Origin: Arbacia lixula
Lineage: Eukaryota > Echinodermata > Echinoidea > Arbacioida > Arbaciidae
DNA length: 64,000 nucleotides
Direction: 5' to 3'
Assembly (NCBI GenBank): GCA_963669155.1
Contig: OZ022583.1
Location: forward strand, 1,890,025-1,954,024
Shown: positions 38,257 to 50,200 of the stretch, piece by piece
Position numbering within the stretch: position 1 is the first letter of the stretch
Layout: each line of letters opens with the position of its first letter
Translations under genes and position numbers: made by a program
The notes under the pieces: model-generated
Told to the model about the DNA's origin: nothing
Database searches by the model: none
The model's input: the letters and a program-made list of their open reading frames with translations, nothing else

Positions 38257-41200
38257 ATGTTCGTGACCGACTTAAGGACGCAGTTTTATGACGTTATTCT
38301 TCATCATGTAAGTGATCATAGAGGAGAAGATAACAAAATCAAGAAGCGTAATCCGTCTGCAAAGTTGATTTGTTTGATACTCAGTCCCATGTATGTGTTT
38401 TGGAGGAAGTAGATTACAATTTAAATATGAGTGGAATTAAAGTAGATATAGACTAGGAAGTAGGATCTAGGACTACGTCTACATTATTTATATATATACG
38501 ATATATAGTCTAGATTTACGACGGCAGACCTAACTTAGATGCGCAGTGAATCGCCAAGCTTCCTAACTCAAGCCAGTTTAACTACAAGTGAGTGAGCACA
38601 CGCACGCACACAATTGATTCAGACACTAAATCAGCCACACGATTAAAAACGTCATGAACGTTCTGACCTTCAAGTTCAAGTTCAACTTTAGTTCAAGTAC
38701 AAATTTCATTGTACACGATTTCAGATCAGTTGTTCACACCGATTCAGAAGGGATAGGCCTACCGGATGAATGGAGAAAATTCTAAATAACAGTTAAATCT
38801 AGCCAGGTTTGCAGTTGCCTAGTCAGTGTCAGTCTGTAGTTTATCATATGTTTTATTTAATTAAGCCTAGGACATAGGGGTGTGTTTTGACTTTTGTGAA
38901 GGAGAAAAGAGGGTTGACATTCCATGACCTAACATATTCAGTTAAGTTACAGTAGCATAATACCTTTTTCCCCCCTGAACAATGTAATATTTTTATTATT
39001 GACATTGACTGTGTTGTGGATGGTGACAGGGAATGGTCAACACATGATGGTGGAGGAGATGAAAAACTGAAGCATCTCTCTTTATTTCTCTTTCTCGATT
39101 TTTAACCTAAATATTTCTTTGCCGTTATAGTGACATTTTATCGAAAGCATTACAAGAAACATTCATGCGTTCACCATTGATCTAACTGAGTGAATTAGAT
39201 TGCGCTGTTCAAAATAATATTTGAAGTGTACATGTCACCAGGAGTTCAGACCTGTGCTACACTTTAATTGTAGTCACCCCCCCCCAAAAAAAAAAAAAAA
39301 AAATCCATTTCAAATGTAAATGTCAATATGCATTAAAATCTTCGTTCCAGTGTTTAGCCCGTTTACATATAGATGTTGGGCCTTCATGAATCCGGTAAGG
39401 ATCTCAACATTTGCCATGGAACTGCACTAACCAAGGTGGTTCATTGAGCCCTTTAAGGAATTCAACCAGTCCTCTTTGACTATACAGCATACATACATGG
39501 GAGTCACGTTGCTGAGTATCTGAGTGGAAAGAAAGCCGCAGAAAATATGCAGGCTATTATTATTAAAAAGCAGGTTAAAAAATGTTTTCTAACATAGTTT
39601 TGATACACAAATTTTAAGTCTGCAAATGGGAAAAAAAAAACTTTGAATTGAGATTTTGCTTCTTTTAAGCTGACCGATTTTCTTGTATCCATTGATTTTG
39701 ACAGAGAGTCTTGGTCCTGGTGGCCAATGATGTGGATGCCTTGTGTGCCTGTAAGATCCTCCAGACCTTGTTCCAGTGGGACCATGTGCAGTACACCCTC
39801 GTCCCGGTCTTTGGCAAGGATGACGTAGAACGCGCCTTCGTAGAACACTCGGAGCAGGTAAATATTCAAAGCGATATTTCTCTTGAAGCCTGATGTTCTC
39901 AAACAAACACCTGAAGCATATTGTGCATCATATCTGTTCATGAAAAATAACATTTTCTCAGAGGCTTTTTTTTCTTCACATGTATGGGTTACATCGCATT
40001 GAGCAATGTCTATTATTTCATAGTTTCCTTATGAATATGAAGTTCTTTTTACTGTACATAGATATAGATCACAACCCATACCAGCAGTCCATCTAGTATC
40101 AATTGCCCTGTAACAGATGGCCAGGGTTTTTGTCATGTATGCCAACATTTCACAATTTACAACATATCTATCCATTAATTCAGTATCCATGCATAAGATC
40201 ATAAAATGTGTGATCGTATTCATGTACCATCTCATCTTCCTCCTTATTTCTCTCTTCATTAAAAATCATTAATACTTCAGAGACATTTTTGGATTGTATA
40301 TCCTTGATCTAAGGTGACACCTCTATCATGTATCAACTTAGTGGTCACCTGAACGGGATATGATCTCTTTTGGAATGACATTTGTCCCTTTCTTGTCCTC
40401 CTTAATAGCTGAAGTATGTGATCCTGATAAACTGCGGCGGCACGGTCAATCTGCTGGAGTCACTGCAGCCTGAGAAGAATGTTGTCTTCTTCGTCTGCGA
40501 CAGTCACCGACCTCTAGACCTCTGGAACATCTACAACGAGACACAGGTTCAAATCTTCTTGTACATGTTATCCTCACCCAACACACTGCAAAAGATCAAA
40601 CACCAAACATATTTTCTATTCTTATAAACACTATTTAGAAAATAGTAACACTTTTGATTACATCATGTGGTTGTATTCTTTCAGGATATTTTACCCACAT
40701 ATGGGGTAGACAAATTATATGTTTTACCATATTTTATATACAAAGATGGATGCATTGCTAGACAATAAGGACATAATAGCAGTAATGCAATACCTTAGAG
40801 TATGGAGAGCCATTGTGGATTGAAAATACTACTTAGTGAACTATTATTCCAAGTAAGCAATTTTATATACAAAGGATACTGGCAGTATACTGTACAGACC
40901 ATGATTTCTGATTCATTGGAATGTGTTTTTACACAGAATAGGACCAGTCTCTGTGTCTCTCATTCGGCATCACACACAAATTTGGGAAAATCAGTCTGGA
41001 GACTTGATCAATTTACAGCTGAAATCTGTGCACCTTCCAAGGAAAGTTATTACAATGTTCAGATCCATGTACGTCTTTAAAGATTAAACGTCCACAAACT
41101 TTTACCAATCTGCTTCTCTTAATTTTCTCCTCATATGAAGATTGATTGGTTATGAGGGTTGCATTAAGGTGTGTTCAGATGAAAGCACGTTGCGGCTGCC

Positions 41201-44200
41201 GCTCATGAAAAAGACACCTTTTCTGGGCCGTTCACATGGTTTCTAACCTAAGGTTGAAGAGGTGGACCGTCCTGGCATTTGCGGTGGTTATATTCATGAA
41301 ACCTTACTAAGCGTAGTTAAGCAGGAGTAGTTAGTAAGAGTAATAAGCAGGAGAAGTAACCGGCGCCCATACCTCCCAATGCATTTGTGCCTACCTTACA
41401 GATCAAACTCCTAGTGAATCCTGAAGATGACTTTGACATTCCAGCATACGAAGATGTCTTCCGAGATGATGAGGTAAGCTTTGGTTATGATTGGCTGAAG
41501 TCGAGGTTCTCCAGAGCGAGTCAGAAAAAAATGTCCCAACTTTTTGAAGTTGTCTTGTTCAAAGTATGAACATTTAATCTTGGGTTTGTGATATGTCTTG
41601 ATAGAGTTATTCTCCCAGCATATATTCGTACCCTTTTCAGATGGATCTTTGCTTGCATGACTGAAAAACAAATAAATCTTACCTGCGCCAAGTGTCTGGG
41701 TGAAGAATGAAATTACCTGTGAAAGAATTAATAACTTAGTGCACACAGAAGGACATACTTACACCCTGTCTAAATATTCAAACAAAGACAAACACTTCAA
41801 ACAATTAGAACAATTCCATTTAAAAAAAGTTGGGACATACAGTATATTCTGACTCACTCTGTAAGGTTGTGGTGTTTTATCTGTTTCCTTCTCATGCTCT
41901 GCTGCAGTTACAAATACCTCTGGGAAAAAGGACTAAGCATTATTTCTTGTCATCATCTTCTGCACACAGAGAGATGAAGTGCAGACTAGTTAGTCTGTGT
42001 GCCAAGACTCAGTTGTGCAGCCAGTGTGGGATTGATGTCTCAGATGAGAATAAATCACTGTTTTTTTCACCATATATTAAATAAAAAATTTGTTTGATTG
42101 ATAATTTAATTGTAGCAGCCATTGTGCACAATTTTTTTTTTTACAGTACTACTTGAGACTGTGTGTAGTAAATCATGCATGGTTCATTGATCATGTGATC
42201 GTGTCTTGTAAACGAGTAAATAAAAGTCTAAGTAGAGATGTGTAATCCTTTCAAAAGTGATGAATAAATGAGAAATCTACTACCGGTAGAAAGCATTATT
42301 TTTATTTTTTTTAGAGTCACCCTTTACATATATTCTCTTGAAAAAAAAAAGCGATTATAATTGGATTTCATGTCTAGTCTGACAGTGAAGATTCTGGTGC
42401 TGAAAGTGACTCCTCAGAGAAGCCTGGGAAGAGGAGAAGATTTGACGAGGTAAGAGCTTCTGATCTTGATTTGACTTGATTTGTTTGGTGTAGTGACTCA
42501 AAGAATCATCTTGCGGTGTATCCCAAGTTTTTACATATTTTTATGTATAAACAGGTAAAAATTATAATCATGCTGTGTCTCCCCAATCCTTTTCGTTATT
42601 AACCTCAGTTCATTCATCGGCCATGTTAACTTAATTCCATAAGACCATAGGCATTACACTTTGTAGTGATTGAGATGGCACTATAGATGGTTGGTACTGA
42701 CAGGGTTAATGCACCTTGTGATGTAGGACTCCTGTGCCTGTTGGAGACAGTGAAATTATATATTCCTGCTTTCACCCAATTCTTCTCTTATGATGGCAGT
42801 GTGTAAAACCCATTTTCTTCCATCATCAGGTATGACTTCAGGATTGCATGTACTACTCCCTTCTACAGTAGTAGTTTGCTGTTCAGTGGACTGACCAGTG
42901 CCCTGTCTTATAAATACCTCGGATTGATCACAACGTGACTAGTGACTGATATCAATCATATTACGGAAAGGGGATTGGACTTGCGATTGAGTCAGAGCTA
43001 TCACAACTCCTTATAAGATGGGTTGCCCAAGTTGTTGTACCAAACTCGCTTAATTAGACTTGTGATAGATTCAAATCAATCACAACTTTTTGTGAGATAC
43101 GGCCTAGGTTGTTACACCAAACTCGCTTTATTTTGTGTATCAATGATATGATTAACTCTAGTAAATTGTTGAAGTTTTCATTATTTGCTGATGACACTCT
43201 TACTGCTTATTCTTATCCTATCATCCCTGATCTTATTACTATTTTGAATAAGGAGTCATTCAAATTGAATGAGCGGTTTAAATGTAACAGATTACTGCTG
43301 AATTATGATGAAACTCTTTGTGAGATACAGCCTAGGTTGTTACACCAAACTAGGTTTATTAAACTTGCGATCTATTTTGGCCAATCACAATTCTTTGTAA
43401 AAACGGGGCACAGGTTGTAATTCCAAATCTGCTCACTCGGTGTAACAGGAGGCACTTGAGAGGAGGATGAACAGGCGGCAGGATCGGCGTAACTGGGAGG
43501 AGAAACGAGGCAAGATGCTGTTTGACTATGAAGAATTCTCCTACCATGGCTCATCGGTAAGCTTATTAAAGTTACCAGTTTAAGGGAAAAAGGCTATAGT
43601 CTTTCTTATGCCACTTGCATATTTGCACCATTTACAGGTACATTCATTCACAAAAAAGATGAAGTAATGTTTCATTTGGCACAAAAAAAAAACATGTTTA
43701 TTCTTCTACAGGCTTTCATATTCAGTTTATCATAGATACTTTTTAGAATTGTTGCCTCCGGCATTGTTTGAAAATAATTGACATATTATCATATAGTTTG
43801 CAATCAAATGTTTTTTTCAGATAGCAAGAATATTAGATGGAAGCGTTCATGCACTGTTGCCACTGCATTGAATCTCACAGAAAGTGAGGAAAATGTTCTA
43901 GATGCCATCCTAACATGAAAGATAAAGTGCGAAAAACTCACACACTTCCTGCGATGTCTCTTTTTGTTTTCAGGTTGCCATGGTTATGTACAATTTAGCC
44001 TGGAAGAAGTCCAAGGATACCAATGACCTCTTATGGTGAGCACTGTCTCCTTAATGATAGTTACATTCACCAGTGTTAAAGTCAAGTCTGCAAGTTTTGC
44101 TATTTTACATCATGACTCGTTGTTGAGTCCCAGTCACAAGACTACTACTCATATTGGTGTACAGTCCCTACTTGAATACTACACTTTACTAACGCCTTGC

Positions 44201-47200
44201 CGGGTTATGCTGATCCCGTGTAGCTTTGTGGTTGTCTAGCAATGTCACATTTCTTGATGTGTACGAAAAGAATGCACAGATATTTGAGTGTACAACTATT
44301 GTTATAACGTCTGAGCATTATACATCAGTCTCATGTGATGTCAATGGTTTGAGATTTGTCTAAATTGAACAGATTCACACATTTTAGTCTACACAATCAT
44401 GAAGCAATGATCTGAGATCTGTTCAGATTGGTAAGCCTTTGCTAGTTGGAAAGTAATTCAATTACAAGCACCATTTCTGTTTACATCTCATTACTAACCA
44501 TATATACATGAGATATGTAAATGCATATATCATTGCATCATCAGTTTATCATACATTAAATCATAACGTGGTGTTAGTTGAAATATTACAATATGAAGGC
44601 TTTAGATGTTCAAAATATTCATATTTCATTTGATATCAATGTTACTACATATTTCTATGTAATTTATTGTGTATTATTGATATGATTTTACTTAACACAT
44701 TATTCCGCTTCACAGGTGGGCAATCATAGGACTGGTAGACCAACTCATCCACAGAAAGATTGACAGGTTTGTGATAAAATATGGATTATAAGATGTATTT
44801 CTCACAGAAGTATGTTCAAATCTTTGTTGATTCTGCTCATAGGATTGCATAGCAGAAAATTATATCAATTTTTGAATGAAAATGAGTCTGTAAACCAAAG
44901 CGAAAGCAATAAAACCAATGTTCAATAAGATTAATAAATGAGAACTTCACACTAGATTTTAGGATAATTTACAATTTTTGACACAGCATATAGGGGAGAG
45001 TTGTTCGATAAAAGCTCTGGATTTTGTTTGCAGTCAGGTCCACTTCTGGTCTAATGTATTAGTACACATGTATGTGACCAGAGTCAGATGACTGCAAAAG
45101 CAGTTGCTGTACACGGCATTATGGGCTGACTGTCCCCTATATGCCGTGAGTAGGATTGTATGAATAATCCACATTCATTTTTCTGGTCTTGAAGGGAGAA
45201 GTATGTCTCGGACGTGACTGAGCTGAATCGCCACGTGGCTCGACACAACCACCGGGGGGAGGATGAGGAGAACACGGTCTCGGTCAACTCCATGAAGATC
45301 TCCTTTATGCCAGAGTATCCTTTCTTAGATCAACCCTTCATGTGACGCTGCTGTAGTTTTGTAACACAACCAAACAGAAGAGCAATTCCTCATCCCTTAC
45401 AATGTACTGTATTAGCTGTTATTTTCACAATTTTTGTGAATCACTGTAGAGTTGCCAGTATAACAACATGCAAAAATAGTTTTGCATTATATTGCATGCC
45501 TTTGTAATGCAAAAATATTCACATAAGGTTTTTTTTTAGCTCTATCCCGCATCCAGATGGTGTAGTAACACAAATTTCTAGATAAACCCACTACGGAACG
45601 CCTCATACATGCTTTTGTCACTTCCCATTTAGACTACTGCAACAGCCTCCTTGTTAATCTACCACCCTCCCATCTTATTCCTCTTCAGCGCATCCAAAAT
45701 GCTGCAGCTCGTATAGTCACCCGCTCTAAGCCTTATGAACATATCACTCCAATTCTCTCCAATCTCCATTGGCTTCCAATAATCCAACGTATTCAGTTCA
45801 AAATTCTTCTCCTTGCCTTCAAAATTTGTAATGGTGATTGCCCCATGTATCTTTCCAGTCTTGTAAAATCCAAACCCCCCTCCTCCAGGTTGAGAGCTTC
45901 AACTTCCTCTCACTTTCAGTTAATGCCTGGTCCCCGTGTGAAAACAAGATACGGCGATAGAGCCCTTTCTGTCGCTGCTCCCCAATTGTGGAATAGCCTT
46001 CCCGCCTTCATTCAAAACGCCCCATCGCTACATACTTTCAAAACAATGTTAAAGTCCCACTTATTTAAATCTGTATAGGTCGAATTGATTTGCCTCTCGT
46101 AATTTAAATCTAATTGTGGTGCTGCTGTCCCAGCTTTCCATTTGGTATAAGGATAGAACTTCACTTAATGACTGCGGGGACAGCAGCAACACCGCGCCTA
46201 GAAACATAGTATTAGGCGCGTTATAAATGTGCTCTATTATTATAAAGCAGTGAATGTGAGTTTTCTCCCAGTCGCTTTTGTATACTACTGCAGTAAATAG
46301 CAGGTACGATTTAAGCAATGTAAATGGAAGTGACAAGGGTGTCAATCGCAAAAAAAACAACAACTTGCAAAACAGTCTATGATGCTATCATCTGCGAAAA
46401 TATGATAACATAAAAATTACATAATTGCATCACGTTGAAAATATGCCACTGGTCTCTCAATACCCAGCTATAGCATAGCAATGAATATTCATAATTTCCA
46501 GTTGATTAGTACCCCATGTCAGTTGATCTACGTCACAGCTACACAACATCTATGTGCACCATCTCCACTTTCAGGGGAGCGTTCCTTGCATGATGTGACA
46601 AAGTGACAATTGAGTTTATTTTCAAACATGAGAATGATGAAAAGGAGATTTCTTTAACCAGTTTTCTCTCAGTCTTCAGCTTGCCCTGTATCGACATTGG
46701 TCCATCTTTGAGAGCCTCAAACACTCATCCTACACAGCCTGCAAGTAAGTTCTTCCAGCTTCTAGAATTGTCTGCAGACATCAAAGCTTGAATCAATTGC
46801 TAGAATGATTGATAGAAATATGACTTCGATTGGTAGCATTATTTTGTTCTACTTTTTTTTTAGTTTTCTGGAATAAAATTAATGTTTGTGTTCTTTTATG
46901 TATTCAGAGTGATTTAAATGATTGTTTATTCAATATTACTAGAGAGAAGTTAAAAAATCACATTCATCTTTGTTTTACTTTGCCTTTCTCTATTCTATGC
47001 TCTTCCCTTTTTTTATATATTTGCTTACTCTCATCCTCTTTCCCTTGTGCTTTTCCTCTCCCCTCTCCCTCTTACTCTCCCTGTCTCCTGCTCTCTCTCT
47101 CTCTGTCCCTCCCTCCCTTCTCCCTCCCCTCTCTCCCTCCCCTCCTTCTCTCCACCCTCTCTCCTCTCTTCCCCCTCCCTTTCCTTTTCCCTCCACTTCA

Positions 47201-50200
47201 TTCCCCTCTACCTTTTGCTCTCCCCATCTCTTAATCTCTCCCTCTTTCCTCCCCCTCCCTCCCTCCCCCTCCTCCACCCTCTCTTTCCCTCCACTCCTCT
47301 CCCCTCTACCTTTTGCTCTCCCCATATCCTGCTCTCACCATTTCTTGATCTCCTAATCTCCTGCCAGCCTGAAGCTGTGGACCTTGAAGGGGCAGAAGAA
47401 GCTGAATGAGTTCTTAGCTGATATGGGCCTGCCCTTGGCTCAGTGCCAGCAGAAATTCACTGCCATGGACATCAGCTACAAGAACAACATCAGAGATCTT
47501 CTTGAGAGCTCCGCAAAGAAGTTTGGGTGAGTTGTCTGCCCTAAATTAGTGACACTGCGTTCCAGCCAACCAGTTTCATTTTGGAGGAATGATTCCTGTC
47601 TTTAAACCTCATTTTGATTAAAAAAATATACTCATCTGACCTTTAAATTTGTGCACACAATTTGTTTTCTCTTTTAGTCTGGAGAACATTACGCTGCCAT
47701 CATTCCATGCACAGTATGGCTTCAAGAACAAGGTAACATTTGTTTACATTTCTGTACGATTTTCTTCAAGTACATGCACTTTGATTTTCAATGAGGTTTG
47801 GAATAACAACCGCAGCACACTTTCAGATGTATGTCCCTTATGTTGTCACCATCGCAATGAAACGAGCTATTTATAATATATTTTTTGGTTTAATTAGCAA
47901 AGTGGTTTTTCCTCTGTGACATCTTTAACTTGAATTTTCATCTTTTTTTTAATGTTCAAATGCCTCAAAGATATTTAGTCATCTTCTTGGAAATTCATAT
48001 ATTTATGCACTAATGAAATATGAGTTGGCTACATTTAGTGTTGAAAGGTAAGACAAATTTATTGTCATTTACATTGCTTTGTGTTTTGGAATTGGAGATA
48101 CTTTCTGCAGTACACTGAAGTTTCCCATTGTCTTTTCTCCATCATTTTCTTGCAGTTCTGTGCCTTTGACATCGCCTATGCAATAGAAGCCATCCTTGAA
48201 TCTGTGGTAAGTTTGTATGTGTCCGCTCTCTTTCCAAAGCAGATGATACCCTCTGTGTTGCTCTCTCACTGTGAACATTAATTATTTACCTGTGCATAAA
48301 AAGAAATGATCACATTCATTTTTATCTACCTTCTGCATGATTTGGCACTGTTTACCTCATGTGCTTGTGTTTGAAAATGCTGACTGGTTCAAATGATTCA
48401 AATACGTTGTACACACATATTTGTATGAAGAAAAAATATCATTCCATTGTCAAAAACAGAAAAAGAACAACTAATGTAATTATATTGAACACAACATGGG
48501 AGAGCACCTCGCATGTGACGGCACAAAATTTAAATTTCGAAAGATCAGAACTTTCTTATCCTTTGACGGATTTTCGTAAAATCTCACGTTTCTTTCACGT
48601 TTCTGCTTTTATGGAAATCAACTTATCTTCAGGGTGAACTATCCCTTTAAGTATTGGCTGATGCTCAGAGTCATTCTCAACATTCTTGTGTATTGGATAT
48701 CAATGCCCAAGGTTCCCTTGTTGACATCTCTTTTGTGGTTGATATTTACAGGACAAAGTCAAGTCATCTGAGGAGAGGTTTCTGGAAGCTTTAGACTGCT
48801 TATCAAGGTAGCGTCCATTCATACATTCTTCCTGCACCATTAAAGTCTGAAGCACATAAGTTTTACTGCAAAAGTGGTCAATGCCTTTTGCATATATTAA
48901 AACAATGTTTGTAACTTTTTAAACTTTATTGTAAATGGTATTTACAACAACAAAAAACTCACCGGGGTAGCCTTTAAAGAACATCAACAATTCAGGTCAT
49001 TATTTTGATTTGGTACAGAATTAAAGTGGAAGGTATAAAATAAGTAGGGTGACATCTGGTATTTCTTTCATTTTATTAAACCTAATGTATACTTCAAGCA
49101 GGATAACCTTGCTGTAACTAAGCTCAGACTGCAAACATAAGATAGACAAGTTTATTGTACATATACAGTGATAAGGAGAATGATAGAAATAAGCTGGACA
49201 TGTCCGATATGAAATGAAGATGTTTTAACCAGAGCAAATACCAACAGATAGCTCGTGACAAACAAAAACTGATAAATTCATTTTCCTTGGACTCTGTCTC
49301 CGTAAAGAAGGAATTAAAAGAGTTACTTTGACGAGGAAGAAATAGGGGGGGGGGGGGGGGGAGTAAGAGGAAAGCACAGAATGGAGTGGATAATTAACCC
49401 TAGAAGTTGTTAAATACACAAAGTACATCAATGTTTGGCACAGAATGGTTGCCTATGTCATATAAAGAAAGCGGCACTAGAAGAAGAAATTTCCTCACTC
49501 CTCTTTTTAAATGGCCCACTCTGGTTGCCAGGTCGTATATTGAGAAGCTGCAGAAGGGGCTGGAGATGTCAAAGCTGCAGTTGCAGGCAGTGGTCAGCCA
49601 GGTCCAGAGCCTGCTGGACATGGGTCAAGTGGTCAGCGCGGGTCCCTTCCTCTACGCCATCGTGCCTGAGGGCACCCCTGAGACCCGCTTCTTCGCCCAC
49701 CCTAACTGCCTGGCCATGCTGGCACGCTTTGCTCTGGAAGCCTACGTCAAGATGGTGAGTGTGGGGCTAGGGCAGTAACTCTTAACATGCCACCTGTGAA
49801 TCATTTCACCATTAATACACACAAATCCCATAGAGCAGCATTTTGTCTGGTGCTCAAAGGGTTAACACTTAACATGTCACTTGTGATTATTTCACCATCT
49901 ATATACACACATCCTACATAGCAACAGTAAATCTGGCACGCAAAGAGTTAATTAATGTATTTTATTTCCATGTTACTAGGTACTAGGCTGTGAGGTGCAT
50001 GGACACAACCCAGTCTGTTAACAACTATGTCTGGTAACACAGACTATGCCGCAATGCAATCCTCACTAGGTACTAGGCTGTGAGGTGCATGGACACAACC
50101 CAGTCTGTTAACAACTATGTCTGGTAGCACAGACTATGCCCCAATCCAATCCTCGCTTTATTTTTTCAGAGTAGCCATGACGTAATTAGGGCAAAGACTG

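Noticed and set aside
45311-45350. Reading CDC45 exon 9 through to a Tyr codon (PEY)
   Set aside because: The GA|GTATCC break is a U12-type donor and the next exon restores the conserved D-L-x-L-x-L-Y-x-H-W sequence in phase.
46830-47409. Plus and minus Pro/Ser/Leu or Glu/Gly/Arg-rich frames
   Set aside because: Made by the CT-rich tract before CDC45 exon 11.
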